NCBI GenBank assembly: GCA_934385475.1
Contig: CAKRPS010000026.1
Span: 1 to 36,527 of the forward strand
Length of the DNA stretch: 36,527 nt
Origin: an uncultured Lachnospiraceae bacterium
Lineage (GTDB): Bacteria > Bacillota > Clostridia > Lachnospirales > Lachnospiraceae
Reading direction: 5' to 3'
A program made the translations under genes and the position numbers. Positions 23,630 through 34,510 of this stretch are shown here, in pieces. The notes under the pieces are model-generated. The model worked only from the letters and a program-made list of their open reading frames with translations. It was not told where the DNA came from and searched no databases. How positions within the stretch are numbered: the stretch's first letter is position 1; every line of letters begins with the position of its first letter.

Positions 23630-24883
23630 ATGGGTACAGGAAAAAGAAAGAAAAGAAAATCGAATTTCATTAAGCCTTTTTTTATAACGCTCTCTGTAGT
23701 ACTTACAGGAGGGCTGTTTTTGATGGCAGCCTATCTCTGGATACTGGCACCGACAAAGACATCAACAACCAGGTTTCAGTTGACCAAAGAGAAGATACCG
23801 GATGGAGACAAGGCGGCACAGGAAGAACAGATCAATGAGATCCTGGGAGCGAATGCCAAATATCTGGACCAGCTTAATGATGAAGAATATATGCTGGAGA
23901 ACAATATCTATGCCAAGGATGCAAATGATCTGGCTGCGGTGACGATCACTTTTGCGGGAGACATCCTGTTCGACGAGAGTTACGCTGTCATGGGCACTAT
24001 GATGAAAAATGGTGGGAACATTGCAAATGCAATTTCACCGGAGCTGATCGCTGAAATGAAAAGTGCGGATATTATGATGTTGAACAACGAATTTCCCTAT
24101 TCGGACAGGGGAAGTGCTACGGTCGGCAAGCAGTTTACGTTTCGGGCAAGACCCTCCAGTGTATCCTATCTGGATGATCTGGGTGTGGATATCGTGACTC
24201 TGGCGAACAACCATGCGTATGATTATGGGGAAGAAGCTTTTCTCGACACCATGGCAACACTGGAAAACGAAGGAATCGTGTATGTGGGAGCCGGCAGAAA
24301 CCTGAAAGAGGCGCGAAGGCCGGTCTATTATATCATCAATAACATGAAGATTGCGTTTGTGGCAGCGACACAGATAGAAAAGTCGGACTATCCGGACACC
24401 AAAGGGGCTACAGACTCTTCGCCGGGAGTGTTCCGTTGCTGGAATGGTGACAATCTGTTAGAAACGATCCGGGAGGCAAAACAAAACAGCGATTTTGTGA
24501 TCGCTTATCTGCATTGGGGGACGGAGAACGAGACGACGATAGACTGGGCACAGGAGAAACAGGCACCGGAGGTTGTCGAAGCGGGGGCTGATCTTGTGAT
24601 CGGTGCGCATTCCCATTGTCTGCAGCCGGTGGATGTCATACAGGGAGTGCCTGTGGTGTACAGCCTCGGGAACTTCTGGTTTAATTCCAAGGATGTGGAT
24701 ACCGGCATGATCAGCGTTACCCTGACGGAGAATGGACTACAGGATATCCGGTTTGTGCCCTGTCTGCAAAGTGGCTGTCAGACGACACTTTTGCAGGGAG
24801 AAGCAAAGCGGGAGGCAATCCGGTATATGCAGAGCATATCGGGAAACGTCCGGTTTGATGAGGAAGGCTACATCACCTGGTAG
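23630..24883 (+). CDS. CapA-family (PGA_cap) membrane-anchored metallophosphatase-like protein
   Basis: 417 residues from the ATG at 23630 (MGTGKRKKRK). The positive N-terminus followed by a hydrophobic helix (about 15-40) is a signal anchor, so the domain lies outside the cell. From residue 105: VTITFAGDILFDE, IMMLNNEFPYSD, VDIVTLANNHAYDYG, VIAYLHWGTENE, GADLVIGAHSHCLQPV and VYSLGNFWFN, the full motif set of CapA/PGA_cap proteins of the calcineurin-like fold. Relatives take part in poly-gamma-glutamate capsule synthesis, but no capB or capC is nearby. There is no Shine-Dalgarno site. It stands between rplA and rplJ, which are normally contiguous, and is isolated by terminators upstream and a promoter downstream. 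Confidence 0.92.
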   Translation: MGTGKRKKRKSNFIKPFFITLSVVLTGGLFLMAAYLWILAPTKTSTTRFQLTKEKIPDGDKAAQEEQINEILGANAKYLDQLNDEEYMLENNIYAKDANDLAAVTITFAGDILFDESYAVMGTMMKNGGNIANAISPELIAEMKSADIMMLNNEFPYSDRGSATVGKQFTFRARPSSVSYLDDLGVDIVTLANNHAYDYGEEAFLDTMATLENEGIVYVGAGRNLKEARRPVYYIINNMKIAFVAATQIEKSDYPDTKGATDSSPGVFRCWNGDNLLETIREAKQNSDFVIAYLHWGTENETTIDWAQEKQAPEVVEAGADLVIGAHSHCLQPVDVIQGVPVVYSLGNFWFNSKDVDTGMISVTLTENGLQDIRFVPCLQSGCQTTLLQGEAKREAIRYMQSISGNVRFDEEGYITW

Positions 24884-24910
24884 CCGGTTTATAAAAAATA
24901 TAAAATCCTA

Positions 24911-24939
24911 TTGACTTCGAAGAAGTTCTGTGCTATGTT
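24911..24939 (+). promoter_or_regulatory. promoter of rplJ-rplL
   Basis: TTGACT (24911-24916), 17 bases, TATGTT (24934-24939). The transcript would begin near 24946, just before the L10 leader. Confidence 0.8.
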
Positions 24940-24945
24940 AGACAA

Positions 24946-25020
24946 GGTTGTGAAAACCATGCCGAAGACAGTAGGTGCCGTAATGCCGGCGTAAGAGTCC
25001 GCCTACCGAGGAGAAAAGAG
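24946..25020 (+). promoter_or_regulatory. ribosomal protein L10 leader
   Basis: The stretch with CCGAAGACAGTAGGTGCC and GTCCGCCTACCGAGGAG matches the conserved L10 leader (Rfam RF00557, from memory). GTAGG (24971-24975) pairs with CCTAC (25002-25006). The L10(L12)4 complex binds here and lowers rplJL expression, probably together with the terminator that follows. Confidence 0.9.
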
Positions 25021-25036
25021 TTTGTATGCAAATTCA

Positions 25037-25065
25037 ATCCTTCCTGTCTTCAGGGAGGATTTTTT
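25037..25065 (+). terminator. attenuator terminator in the rplJ leader
   Basis: ATCCTTCCTG (25037-25046) pairs with CAGGGAGGAT (25051-25060), ten pairs with one T-G and a 4-base loop, followed by six T. It lies between the L10 leader and rplJ, so transcription of rplJL must read through it. Confidence 0.88.
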
Positions 25066-25106
25066 GATACTCCTTTCGGCGTCAAATCTATAAGGAGGTA
25101 AAAGTA

Positions 25107-25646
25107 ATGGCAAAGGTTGAATTGAAGAAACCTATCGTAGAAGAGATTTCCGCTTCTATCAAAGATGCACAGTCAGTTGTTCTGGTTGACTACCGCGGAC
25201 TTACCGTTGAGCAGGATACAGAACTTCGTAAGCAGCTTCGTGAAGCAGGAATTACTTACAAGGTTTACAAGAACACAATGATGAATTTTGCATTCAAGGG
25301 AACAGATTTTGAAGCACTTGCTCCTTATCTGGAAGGCCCCAGCGCTGTTGCAATCTCTACAGAGGATGCAACTGCCCCGGCAAGAGTCCTTTGCAAATTC
25401 GCCAAGACAGCAGAAGCTCTTGAAGTTAAGGGCGGTGTTGTAGAAGGAATTGCATACGATGCAAAGGGAATTGAGAATATTTCCAAGATTCCTTCAAGAG
25501 AAGAGCTGCTTTCCAAGTTCCTTGGAAGTATCCAGTCTCCGATCACAAACTTTGCTCGTGTCATGAACCAGTTGGCAGAAAAAGGTGGCGCATCCGCATG
25601 CGAAGCACCTGCAGCACCGGCTGAAGAGGCACCTGCAGCAGAATAA
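25107..25646 (+). CDS. rplJ: 50S ribosomal protein L10
   Basis: 179 residues. The N-terminal AKVELKKPIVEEISASIKDA, VVLVDYRGLTVEQDTELRKQ and LREAGITYKVYKNTM are typical, as is the C-terminal helix that anchors L7/L12 dimers (FLGSIQSPITNFARVMNQLA). The tail is Ala/Pro/Glu-rich. AAGGAGG lies before the ATG. It forms the base of the ribosomal stalk and, with L12, represses its own leader. It is co-transcribed with rplL 44 bases downstream. Confidence 0.99.
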   Translation: MAKVELKKPIVEEISASIKDAQSVVLVDYRGLTVEQDTELRKQLREAGITYKVYKNTMMNFAFKGTDFEALAPYLEGPSAVAISTEDATAPARVLCKFAKTAEALEVKGGVVEGIAYDAKGIENISKIPSREELLSKFLGSIQSPITNFARVMNQLAEKGGASACEAPAAPAEEAPAAE

Positions 25647-25690
25647 ACAGAACGTAAACAATAACAAATATAACATGGAGGTAAACTATA

Positions 25691-26068
25691 ATGGCAAAGT
25701 TATCTACTCAGGAATTGATCGACGCTATCAAAGAGTTAACAGTATTAGAATTAAATGATTTAGTAAAAGCTTGCGAGGAGGAGTTTGGTGTATCCGCAGC
25801 AGCAGGCGTAGTTGTTGCAGCAGCAGCTGGTGATGCAGGCGCAGCAGCAGAAGAGAAGACAGAGTTCGACGTAGAGCTGACAGAAGTTGGCCCGAACAAG
25901 GTTAAGGTTATCAAGGTTGTTCGTGAAGCTACAGGTCTTGGACTGAAGGAAGCTAAGGACCTTGTTGATGCAGCTCCGAAGATGCTCAAAGAGGGCGCTT
26001 CCAAGGAAGAGGCTGATGACATCAAGGCTAAGTTAGAGGCTGAGGGTGCTAAGGTTACTCTGAAATAA
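25691..26068 (+). CDS. rplL: 50S ribosomal protein L7/L12
   Basis: 125 residues. The N-terminal dimerisation helix ([20 protein letters not shown]), an Ala-rich hinge ([20 protein letters not shown]) and the C-terminal factor-binding domain with [20 protein letters not shown] are the standard parts. It recruits and stimulates translational GTPases such as EF-G, whose gene is at the right end of the window. ATGGAGG precedes the start, and a hairpin 20 bases past the stop ends or reduces the transcript. Confidence 0.99.
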   Translation: MAKLSTQELIDAIKELTVLELNDLVKACEEEFGVSAAAGVVVAAAAGDAGAAAEEKTEFDVELTEVGPNKVKVIKVVREATGLGLKEAKDLVDAAPKMLKEGASKEEADDIKAKLEAEGAKVTLK

Positions 26069-26087
26069 TGCAGACTGACTAAAAGAG

Positions 26088-26142
26088 AAACCGTTCATGC
26101 GCGGCGCAAGGCAAAACGCATGAGCGGTTTGTTCTATTTCTT
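26088..26142 (+). terminator. hairpin after rplL
   Basis: AAACCGTTCATGCG (26088-26101) pairs with CGCATGAGCGGTTT (26117-26130), fourteen pairs with one T-G, loop 15 bases, followed by an interrupted T-rich stretch (GTTCTATTTCTT). A terminator of moderate strength before rpoB. Confidence 0.75.
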
Positions 26143-26210
26143 GTAATTCTTCTGAATTTCTCTAAAAAAGATTCTTTTTCAAATTTTTGGTAAACTTCTG
26201 AAAATAATGA

Positions 26211-26239
26211 TTGACTCCCAAATTGACTTGTAGTACAAT
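26211..26239 (+). promoter_or_regulatory. promoter of rpoB-rpoC
   Basis: TTGACT (26211-26216) and TACAAT (26234-26239) with a 17-base spacer. The upstream stretch is A+T-rich. The leader to the start codon is about 65 bases. A second TTGACT at 26223 has no matching -10. Confidence 0.8.
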
Positions 26240-26310
26240 GTATGGTGCACTATTGTGGTGTGGTATGCTTATTTCCGACTAAGCATGAAATATTGAAGAA
26301 CGGGGTGAAA

Positions 26311-29300
26311 ATGTCAATGGAAAAGAACAGAATCCGTATGACTGCGGCCGGCAGAAATACGCGAATGACTTATGCACGACAGAAAGAGGTTCTGGAGATG
26401 CCGAATCTGAATGAAGTTCAGAAGAACTCCTATCAGTGGTTTCTGGATGAAGGTCTGAAAGAAGTATTCGATGACATCTCTCCTATTTCAGATTACAGCG
26501 GACATTTGAGTCTGGAATTTGTAGATTTCGAGTTGTGTGAAGACGATGTGAAATATTCTATTGAGAAGTGCAAGGAAAGAGATGCTACCTATGCGGCACC
26601 TCTTAAAGTAAAGGTTCGTCTCATCAACAAAGAGAAGGATGAGATCACAGAGCATGAGATTTTCATGGGTGATCTGCCTTTGATGACGGCAACCGGTACT
26701 TTCGTGATCAACGGCGCAGAGCGTGTAATCGTAAGCCAGTTGGTTCGTTCTCCGGGCATTTACTATGGAATTGGACATGATAAGATCGGTAAGAAGTTAT
26801 TTTCGGCAACTGTAATTCCGAACCGTGGAGCATGGTTAGAGTATGAGACAGACTCTAATGATGTTTTCTATGTGCGCGTTGATCGTACAAGAAAGGTTCC
26901 GATCACAGTTTTGATCCGTGCGCTTGGTGTAGGCTCCAATGATGAAATCAGGGAGCTTTTTGGTGATGAACCCAAAATCGAGGCAAGCTTTGCAAAGGAT
27001 ACATCCGAAAACTATCAGGAAGGTTTGCTGGAACTGTACAAAAAGATCCGTCCCGGTGAGCCGCTCAGCGTAGAGAGTGCAGAGAGTCTTATCACCGCTA
27101 TGTTCTTCGACCCCAGAAGATATGATTTGGCGAAAGTCGGTAGATATAAATTTAATAAGAAGTTAATGCTCAGAAACAGAATCAGACATCACATCCTTGC
27201 CGAGGATGTTGTCGATACATTGACAGGAGAGGTACTTGCCAAGGCCGGCGATAAGGTGACCGCAGAGATGGCAGATGCGATCCAGAATGCAGCAGTGCCT
27301 TTCGTATGGATTCAGACAGAGGAGAGAAATGTTAAAGTTCTTTCCAATATGATGGTTGACATCACAAACTTTGTTGAGTGTGAGCCGAAGGAACTGGGAA
27401 TCACAGAGCTTGTGTACTATCCGGTTCTGCAGCAGATCCTTGAAGAGTACAGTGATGATCCGGAGCTTCTGGCAGAGGCTATCCAGAAGAATGTACATGA
27501 ACTGATTCCGAAGCATATTACAAAGGAAGATATTCTTGCTTCGATCAACTATAATATCCATCTGGAGTATGGCATCGGAAACGATGACGATATCGACCAT
27601 TTGGGTAACAGACGTATCCGTGCGGTTGGAGAACTTTTGCAGAACCAGTATCGTATCGGTCTGTCCAGACTGGAGAGAGTGGTTCGTGAGAGAATGACAA
27701 CACATGATGCAGAGGAGGTTTCTCCGCAGGTGCTGATCAACATTAAACCGGTGCAGGCTGCTGTAAAGGAATTCTTCGGTTCCTCCCAGTTGTCCCAGTT
27801 TATGGATCAGAACAACCCGCTTGGTGAGTTGACACATAAGAGACGTCTTTCCGCTTTGGGACCTGGTGGTCTGTCACGAGACAGAGCCGGATTCGAGGTC
27901 CGAGACGTACATTACACCCACTATGGAAGAATGTGTCCTATTGAGACACCTGAAGGACCGAACATCGGTCTGATCAACTCACTGGCATCCTATGCGAGAA
28001 TCAATGAGTATGGTTTTGTAGAGGCACCTTACAGAAAGATTGACAAGACTGATCCGCAGAACCCGCGTGTAACGGATGAAGTTGTTTATATGACGGCTGA
28101 TGAAGAGGATAATTACCATGTGGCGCAGGCTTCTGCACCTCTTGATCAGGATGGATATTTTACACGTAACAGTATATCCGGACGTTACAGAACAGAGACA
28201 CAGGAATATCCCAAAACGATGTTCGACTACATGGATGTGTCTCCGAAGATGGTATTTTCCGTTGCGACAGCATTGATCCCGTTCCTGCAGAACGACGATG
28301 CGAACCGTGCGCTGATGGGATCCAACATGCAGAGACAGGCCGTGCCGCTTCTTTTCACAGAGGCACCTGTAGTAGGAACCGGAATGGAACCGAAAGCAGC
28401 CGTAGACTCTGGTGTATGTGTTGTGGCAAAGAAAGCCGGAACGATTGACTATGTATCTTCCAATCTGATCAAGATGACCTATGACGACGGCGAGAAGGAA
28501 GAGTATCATCTCACCAAATTCTCCCGAAGCAACCAGTCTAACTGCTACAACCAGAAGCCGATCGTGTTCAAGGGCAACCATGTGGCACAGGGTGAAGTTA
28601 TTGCAGACGGTCCTTCCACATCCGGTGGAGAACTTGCACTTGGTAAGAACCCGTTGATCGGTTTCATGACATGGGAAGGTTACAACTACGAGGATGCTGT
28701 ATTACTGAGTGAAAGATTAGTACAGGAAGACGTATATACTTCCATTCATATTGAGGAATATGAGGCAGAGGCACGTGATACAAAGCTCGGACCGGAAGAG
28801 ATCACAAGAGATGTTCCCGGTGTCGGCGATGATGCGCTGAAGGATCTGGACGACAGAGGAATCATCCGTATCGGAGCGGAGGTACGTGCTGGTGATATTC
28901 TGGTTGGTAAGGTTACTCCGAAGGGAGAGACAGAGCTTACCGCAGAGGAGAGACTTCTCCGTGCAATCTTCGGGGAGAAGGCAAGAGAGGTAAGAGATAC
29001 CTCCCTGAAGGTTCCGCATGGTGAGTATGGTATTGTTGTGGATGCCAAGGTATTTACAAGAGAAAACGGGGATGAATTATCACCCGGTGTAAATCAGGCA
29101 GTCCGTATTTATATTGCACAGAAGAGAAAGATATCGGTTGGTGATAAGATGGCCGGTCGTCATGGTAACAAGGGTGTCGTTTCCCGTGTATTACCGGTAG
29201 AGGATATGCCTTATCTGCCGAATGGCCGTCCACTTGATATCGTGTTGAATCCGTTGGGTGTGCCTTCCCGTATGAACATCGGACAGGTGCTGGAGATTCA

Positions 29301-30174
29301 CTTATCCTTAGCTGCAAAGGCTCTTGGCTTTAATGTAGCAACACCGGTATTTGATGGCGCAAAAGAAAATGACATCATGGATACCCTTGATCTGGCAAAT
29401 GACTATGTAAATCTTGAATGGGAAGAGTTCGAGAAGAAGCATAAGGACGAACTGCTTCCGGAAGTGCTGGAATATCTGTCAGAGAACAGAGACCACAGAG
29501 CACTTTGGAAAGGAGTTCCGATTTCCAGGGATGGTAAGGTAAGACTGCGTGACGGACGTACAGGTGAGTTCTTTGATTCACCGGTTACGATCGGACACAT
29601 GCACTACCTGAAACTGCATCATCTGGTAGACGATAAGATCCATGCACGTTCCACAGGTCCTTACTCCTTAGTAACGCAGCAGCCTCTGGGTGGTAAAGCC
29701 CAGTTTGGTGGACAGCGTTTCGGAGAGATGGAGGTTTGGGCACTGGAGGCATACGGTGCTGCATATACCCTGCAGGAGATCCTGACAGTGAAGTCCGATG
29801 ATGTGGTTGGACGTGTCAAGACCTACGAGGCAATCATCAAGGGTGATAACATCCCCGAGCCTGGTGTACCGGAATCCTTCAAGGTATTGCTGAAAGAGTT
29901 ACAGTCTCTTGGACTGGATGTCAGAGTGCTTCGTGAGGATCAGACAGAAGTGGAGATTATGGAGACCATCGACTACGGTGAGAACGATTACCGTTATGAG
30001 ATCGAGGGGGATTCCAGAAATTATGACTACGAGAAAGATTCTCTTGGCTCCATGGGATATCAGAAACAGGAGTTTGACGAGGACAGCGGTGAACTGGTAA
30101 GCAGTGAGGACGAAGATCTCGCTGATGACGATCTTGAGATGGATGCTGATTTTGAAGAGTCCTTTGAAGAATAA
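26311..30174 (+). CDS. rpoB: DNA-directed RNA polymerase beta subunit
   Basis: Start set at 26311 ([19 protein letters not shown]) behind CGGGGTGA; ATG 26317 is the alternative, and the open frame back to 26242 overlaps the promoter. 1287 residues. Conserved blocks: VNEL-type core [16 protein letters not shown], the rifampicin region from about residue 491 ([28 protein letters not shown]), [26 protein letters not shown] and [20 protein letters not shown]. The rifampicin-contact residues corresponding to E. coli D516, H526 and S531 are wild type. The C-terminus ends in a strongly acidic tail. It forms the catalytic core with RpoC, encoded 66 bases downstream in the same operon. Confidence 0.99.
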   Translation: MSMEKNRIRMTAAGRNTRMTYARQKEVLEMPNLNEVQKNSYQWFLDEGLKEVFDDISPISDYSGHLSLEFVDFELCEDDVKYSIEKCKERDATYAAPLKVKVRLINKEKDEITEHEIFMGDLPLMTATGTFVINGAERVIVSQLVRSPGIYYGIGHDKIGKKLFSATVIPNRGAWLEYETDSNDVFYVRVDRTRKVPITVLIRALGVGSNDEIRELFGDEPKIEASFAKDTSENYQEGLLELYKKIRPGEPLSVESAESLITAMFFDPRRYDLAKVGRYKFNKKLMLRNRIRHHILAEDVVDTLTGEVLAKAGDKVTAEMADAIQNAAVPFVWIQTEERNVKVLSNMMVDITNFVECEPKELGITELVYYPVLQQILEEYSDDPELLAEAIQKNVHELIPKHITKEDILASINYNIHLEYGIGNDDDIDHLGNRRIRAVGELLQNQYRIGLSRLERVVRERMTTHDAEEVSPQVLINIKPVQAAVKEFFGSSQLSQFMDQNNPLGELTHKRRLSALGPGGLSRDRAGFEVRDVHYTHYGRMCPIETPEGPNIGLINSLASYARINEYGFVEAPYRKIDKTDPQNPRVTDEVVYMTADEEDNYHVAQASAPLDQDGYFTRNSISGRYRTETQEYPKTMFDYMDVSPKMVFSVATALIPFLQNDDANRALMGSNMQRQAVPLLFTEAPVVGTGMEPKAAVDSGVCVVAKKAGTIDYVSSNLIKMTYDDGEKEEYHLTKFSRSNQSNCYNQKPIVFKGNHVAQGEVIADGPSTSGGELALGKNPLIGFMTWEGYNYEDAVLLSERLVQEDVYTSIHIEEYEAEARDTKLGPEEITRDVPGVGDDALKDLDDRGIIRIGAEVRAGDILVGKVTPKGETELTAEERLLRAIFGEKAREVRDTSLKVPHGEYGIVVDAKVFTRENGDELSPGVNQAVRIYIAQKRKISVGDKMAGRHGNKGVVSRVLPVEDMPYLPNGRPLDIVLNPLGVPSRMNIGQVLEIHLSLAAKALGFNVATPVFDGAKENDIMDTLDLANDYVNLEWEEFEKKHKDELLPEVLEYLSENRDHRALWKGVPISRDGKVRLRDGRTGEFFDSPVTIGHMHYLKLHHLVDDKIHARSTGPYSLVTQQPLGGKAQFGGQRFGEMEVWALEAYGAAYTLQEILTVKSDDVVGRVKTYEAIIKGDNIPEPGVPESFKVLLKELQSLGLDVRVLREDQTEVEIMETIDYGENDYRYEIEGDSRNYDYEKDSLGSMGYQKQEFDEDSGELVSSEDEDLADDDLEMDADFEESFEE

Positions 30175-30240
30175 ATTGCGTGAAAACCGTGCGCAGCAAT
30201 TAGAATCCTACAATAAGTTTGGAAGGAGCATAGAGAAAAG

Positions 30241-33200
30241 ATGTCAGAAATGAAGCAGGAAACAACATATCAACCCATGACATTCGATGCAATTAAGATC
30301 GGATTGGCATCTCCCGAAAAGATCAGAGAGTGGTCCAGAGGCGAGGTTACAAAGCCTGAGACCATCAACTATAGAACTTTGAAGCCGGAAAAAGAAGGAC
30401 TTTTCTGCGAGAAGATTTTCGGACCCAGCAAGGACTGGGAGTGTCACTGTGGTAAGTACAAAAAAATCAGATATAAGGGTGTTGTCTGCGATCGATGCGG
30501 CGTTGAGGTTACAAAGGCCAGCGTTCGTAGAGAGCGTATGGGACATATCGAGCTTGCAGCTCCTGTCTCCCATATCTGGTATTTCAAGGGTATTCCCAGC
30601 CGTATGGGACTGATCCTTGACCTTTCTCCGAGAGTGCTGGAGAAGGTGCTGTACTTTGCTTCCTATATCGTACTGGATGCCGGAGAGACCGACCTGGAAT
30701 ACAAGCAGGTGCTTTCCGAAAAAGAGTATCAGGATGCAAGAGAAGCATGGGGCAACAGATTCCGTGTAGGTATGGGAGCAGAGTCGATCAAAGAGCTTTT
30801 GCAGGCGATCGATCTGGAGAAAGAAGTGACAGAGCTTCGGGAAGGTCTCAAAGACTCTACCGGACAGAAGCGTGCCCGTATCATCAAGAGATTAGAGGTT
30901 GTAGAGGCATTCCGGGAATCCGGAAACAAGCCGGAATGGATGATCATGGATGCAATCCCGGTTATCCCGCCGGATCTCCGTCCTATGGTACAGCTTGACG
31001 GTGGACGTTTTGCAACATCTGACTTAAATGATCTTTACAGAAGAATTATCAATAGAAATAACCGTTTGAAGAGACTGCTGGAGCTTGGAGCACCTGACAT
31101 TATTGTCAGAAATGAGAAGAGAATGCTTCAGGAGGCAGTAGATGCCCTGATCGACAACGGAAGAAGAGGAAGACCGGTAACCGGTCCTGGAAACAGAGCG
31201 CTCAAGTCTCTGTCCGACATGCTGAAAGGTAAGGGCGGACGTTTCCGTCAGAACCTGCTCGGAAAGCGTGTCGACTATTCCGGACGTTCCGTTATCGTCG
31301 TTGGTCCTGAACTGAAGATTTATCAGTGCGGTCTGCCGAAAGAGATGGCGATCGAGCTTTTCAAGCCTTTTGTTATGAAGGAACTGGTATTCAGAGGAAT
31401 TTCCCAGAATATCAAGAATGCAAAGAAGCTGGTAGAGAGACTGGATACTCAGGTATGGGATGTGCTTGAGGAGGTTATCAAAGAACATCCTGTTATGCTG
31501 AACCGTGCACCTACACTGCACAGACTTGGTATTCAGGCATTTGAGCCGATCCTGGTAGAAGGAAAGGCAATTAAGCTTCATCCGCTTGTATGTACCGCGT
31601 TCAACGCAGACTTCGATGGAGACCAGATGGCAGTACATCTTCCGTTGTCCGTTGAGGCACAGGCAGAGTGTCGTTTCCTGCTTTTGTCCCCGAACAACCT
31701 GTTGAAACCGTCCGATGGTGGTCCGGTAGCCGTACCTTCTCAGGATATGGTACTTGGTATCTACTATCTGACACAGGAAAGATCCGGTGCAGTCGGAGAA
31801 GGCAAGTTCTTTAAGAATGTCAATGAGGCAATTCTGGCATATGAGAATGGAGCATGTACACTTCATTCCCGCATCCATGTCAGAGTAAGCAAGAAAAATG
31901 CACAGGGAGAGGTTGTTACCGGTAATGTGGAATCTACGCTGGGACGATTCCTGTTCAATGAAATCCTTCCGCAGGATCTGGGTTATGTAGATCGTAGTGA
32001 TCCGGAGAATTTCCTGAAGCTTGAGGTGGATTTCCACGTAGGTAAGAAGCAGCTGAAGCAGATTCTGGAAAAGGTTATCAATATCCATGGTGCAGTAAAG
32101 ACTGCTGAGGTACTTGACCTGATCAAATCTACAGGTTATAAGTACTCCACAAGAGCAGCCATGACGGTTTCCATTTCTGATATGACGGTACCGGCCAAGA
32201 AGCCGGAAATGCTGGAAGCAGCACAGGCAACCGTTGATAAGATCTCTGTTAACTTCAGACGTGGTCTGATCACAGAGGAAGAGAGATATCGTGCGGTTGT
32301 TGAGACCTGGAATGAGACAGATAAGGAACTGACAGAGGTTCTGCTTTCCGGTCTGGATAAATACAACAATATTTACATGATGGCGGACTCCGGTGCCCGT
32401 GGTTCCAACCAGCAGATCAAACAGCTTGCCGGTATGCGTGGACTGATGGCAGATACAACCGGTAGAACCATCGAGCTGCCGATCAAGTCAAACTTCCGTG
32501 AAGGTCTGGACGTACTGGAATACTTCATGTCTGCACATGGTGCACGTAAAGGACTTTCCGATACAGCGCTCCGTACAGCGGACTCCGGTTACCTGACAAG
32601 ACGTATGGTCGATGTATCACAGGAACTGATCATCCGTGAGATGGATTGCTGTGAAGGCCGTGAGGAGATTCCGGGAATGACCGTGAAGGCATTCATGGAT
32701 GGAAAAGAGACTATCGAGGGCTTAAAGGATCGTATCACAGGACGTTTCTCCTGTGAGGATATTAAAGATAAAGACGGCAACATGATCGTCAAGAGAAATC
32801 ACATGATCACACCGGCCAGAGCCGCAAAGATTCTGAGTGTGGGAGTAAATGAGAAGGGTGAGCCTGTTGAGGAAGTAAAGATCCGTACCATCCTCACCTG
32901 CCGTTCCCATATCGGTATCTGTGCAAAGTGCTATGGTGCAAACATGGCAACCGGTGAAGCAGTACAGGTCGGCGAGGCAGTTGGTATTATCGCAGCACAG
33001 TCTATCGGTGAGCCCGGTACACAGCTTACGATGCGTACCTTCCATACTGGTGGTGTGGCCGGTGATGATATCACACAGGGTCTTCCCCGTGTCGAGGAGC
33101 TTTTTGAGGCACGTAAGCCTAAGGGACTTGCCATCATTGCAGAGTTCGGCGGTGTTGCAACGATCAAGGATACCAAGAAGAAACGTGAGATTATCATTAC

Positions 33201-33951
33201 CAATGACGAGACAGGGGAGTCTAAGACCTATCTGATTCCTTACGGTTCCCGAATCAAAGTGCTTGACGGCGCGGTACTGGAGGCCGGTGATGAGCTGACA
33301 GAAGGTAGCGTAAACCCGCATGACCTTTTGAAGATCAAGGGAATCCGTGCAGTACAGGATTACATGCTCCGTGAGGTACAGCGTGTATATCGTCTGCAGG
33401 GTGTTGATATTTCCGATAAGCATATCGAAGTGATCGTACGTCAGATGTTGAAGAAGGTCCGCGTGGAGAACAGCGGTGATACAGAATTCCTGCCGGGTAC
33501 CCTGGTAGACGTTCTGGACTATGAGGATATGAATGAAGAGCTGATCAAGGCAGGCAAGGAGCCGGCAGAAGGAAAACAGATCCTTCTCGGTATCACAAAG
33601 GCCGCACTGGCAACAGATTCCTTCCTTTCCGCAGCATCCTTCCAGGAGACGACCAAGGTTCTGACAGAGGCAGCGATCAAGGGTAAGGTTGATAACCTGA
33701 TCGGTCTGAAAGAGAACGTTATCATCGGTAAGCTGATTCCGGCAGGTACCGGTATGAAGCGTTATCGTGAGACAAAGCTGAGCACAGATGAAAATCTGAT
33801 GAACCGTCTTTCCATGGACGATGAGTTGAGCTTCGACGACGGTTTTGATTTTGATCTGGGAGATGAAGAAGATCTCACAGAGGAAGATTCCGCAGAAGGA
33901 ACAGAAAAAGAAGCAGCTGAAGAAGAAACTGTAGCAGCTACAGAGGAATAA
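30241..33951 (+). CDS. rpoC: DNA-directed RNA polymerase beta' subunit
   Basis: 1236 residues. The N-terminal zinc finger has C68, C70, C83 and C86. The clamp/lid region holds [20 protein letters not shown], the catalytic NADFDGDQM has D457, D459 and D461 binding magnesium, and the bridge-helix/trigger-loop region contains [34 protein letters not shown] and [18 protein letters not shown]. The second zinc site includes [13 protein letters not shown]. The tail of about 45 residues is almost entirely acidic. AAGGAG lies about 12 bases before the ATG. It is the last gene before a promoter-containing terminator. Confidence 0.99.
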   Translation: MSEMKQETTYQPMTFDAIKIGLASPEKIREWSRGEVTKPETINYRTLKPEKEGLFCEKIFGPSKDWECHCGKYKKIRYKGVVCDRCGVEVTKASVRRERMGHIELAAPVSHIWYFKGIPSRMGLILDLSPRVLEKVLYFASYIVLDAGETDLEYKQVLSEKEYQDAREAWGNRFRVGMGAESIKELLQAIDLEKEVTELREGLKDSTGQKRARIIKRLEVVEAFRESGNKPEWMIMDAIPVIPPDLRPMVQLDGGRFATSDLNDLYRRIINRNNRLKRLLELGAPDIIVRNEKRMLQEAVDALIDNGRRGRPVTGPGNRALKSLSDMLKGKGGRFRQNLLGKRVDYSGRSVIVVGPELKIYQCGLPKEMAIELFKPFVMKELVFRGISQNIKNAKKLVERLDTQVWDVLEEVIKEHPVMLNRAPTLHRLGIQAFEPILVEGKAIKLHPLVCTAFNADFDGDQMAVHLPLSVEAQAECRFLLLSPNNLLKPSDGGPVAVPSQDMVLGIYYLTQERSGAVGEGKFFKNVNEAILAYENGACTLHSRIHVRVSKKNAQGEVVTGNVESTLGRFLFNEILPQDLGYVDRSDPENFLKLEVDFHVGKKQLKQILEKVINIHGAVKTAEVLDLIKSTGYKYSTRAAMTVSISDMTVPAKKPEMLEAAQATVDKISVNFRRGLITEEERYRAVVETWNETDKELTEVLLSGLDKYNNIYMMADSGARGSNQQIKQLAGMRGLMADTTGRTIELPIKSNFREGLDVLEYFMSAHGARKGLSDTALRTADSGYLTRRMVDVSQELIIREMDCCEGREEIPGMTVKAFMDGKETIEGLKDRITGRFSCEDIKDKDGNMIVKRNHMITPARAAKILSVGVNEKGEPVEEVKIRTILTCRSHIGICAKCYGANMATGEAVQVGEAVGIIAAQSIGEPGTQLTMRTFHTGGVAGDDITQGLPRVEELFEARKPKGLAIIAEFGGVATIKDTKKKREIIITNDETGESKTYLIPYGSRIKVLDGAVLEAGDELTEGSVNPHDLLKIKGIRAVQDYMLREVQRVYRLQGVDISDKHIEVIVRQMLKKVRVENSGDTEFLPGTLVDVLDYEDMNEELIKAGKEPAEGKQILLGITKAALATDSFLSAASFQETTKVLTEAAIKGKVDNLIGLKENVIIGKLIPAGTGMKRYRETKLSTDENLMNRLSMDDELSFDDGFDFDLGDEEDLTEEDSAEGTEKEAAEEETVAATEE

Positions 33952-33959
33952 AAAAAGTA

Positions 33960-33988
33960 TTGACAATGTATTTTTGGGAAAGTATACT
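33960..33988 (+). promoter_or_regulatory. promoter of rpsL, embedded in the rpoC terminator
   Basis: TTGACA (33960-33965), 17 bases, TATACT (33983-33988): a near-consensus promoter starting 9 bases after the rpoC stop. The predicted start point, near 33995, lies in the loop of the terminator hairpin. Confidence 0.85.
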
Positions 33989-34023
33989 TAGTAAGTGTGC
34001 ACAAGAATACATTGTCTTTTTTT
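33962..34023 (+). terminator. rpoC intrinsic terminator with a promoter in stem and loop
   Basis: The segment 33962-33976 (GACAATGTATTTTTG) pairs with 34002-34016 (CAAGAATACATTGTC), fifteen pairs with one T-G, a 25-base loop and seven T (34017-34023). The left arm contains most of the rpsL -35 hexamer, and the loop contains the -10. Confidence 0.8.
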
Positions 34024-34063
34024 GTGCGCAAAAAAATATTACAAACCGTAGGAGGTGAAAAGA

Positions 34064-34483
34064 ATGCCAACATTTAACCAGTTAGTTAGAAAAGGACGTC
34101 AGACATCTGTTAAGAAGTCTACAGCACCTGCCCTGTTGAAAGGATACAACTCCCTTCACAAGACAGCAATCGACACTGCTTCACCGCAGAAGAGAGGTGT
34201 CTGCACCGCTGTTAAGACAGCAACTCCTAAGAAGCCTAACTCAGCTCTTAGAAAGATCGCCAGAGTTCGTCTTTCCAACGGAATCGAAGTAACAAGCTAC
34301 ATTCCGGGTGAAGGTCACAACCTTCAGGAGCACAGCGTTGTTCTGATCCGTGGTGGTAGAGTAAAGGACTTACCTGGTACAAGATACCACATCATCAGAG
34401 GTACACTTGATACAGCAGGAGTCGCTAACAGAAAACAGGCTCGTTCTAAGTACGGCGCTAAGAGACCGAAAGCAGGCAAGTAA
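34064..34483 (+). CDS. rpsL: 30S ribosomal protein S12
   Basis: Start set at 34064 ([12 protein letters not shown]), with AGGAGGTGA ending 6 bases upstream; a GTG at 34055 is less likely. 139 residues, the longer Gram-positive form with the extra [16 protein letters not shown] segment. [10 protein letters not shown] and [20 protein letters not shown] are the decoding-site segments. The lysines linked to streptomycin sensitivity (E. coli K43 and K88 equivalents) are present. It transcribes from its own promoter and heads the str operon rpsL-rpsG-fusA. Confidence 0.99.
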   Translation: MPTFNQLVRKGRQTSVKKSTAPALLKGYNSLHKTAIDTASPQKRGVCTAVKTATPKKPNSALRKIARVRLSNGIEVTSYIPGEGHNLQEHSVVLIRGGRVKDLPGTRYHIIRGTLDTAGVANRKQARSKYGAKRPKAGK

Positions 34484-34510
34484 TAGTAACTGTTTTGCTT
34501 TGGGGCAATG

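Noticed and set aside
26242..26310. Upstream extension of rpoB to 26242.
   Set aside because: It begins 2 bases after the promoter -10 and adds residues not found in RpoB; the GGGGTGA site supports a start at 26311 or 26317.
27781..27880. Rifampicin-resistance changes in rpoB, and streptomycin-resistance changes in rpsL.
   Set aside because: The residues at the known positions are the sensitive-type ones.
32722..33966. Antisense open frame of about 414 codons opposite rpoC; similar long ones at 31024-32088, 18700-19500 and 35356-36513.
   Set aside because: They mirror the codon bias of the sense genes, are rich in Cys/Leu/Ile with no domain signal, lack ribosome sites and overlap well-supported essential genes.
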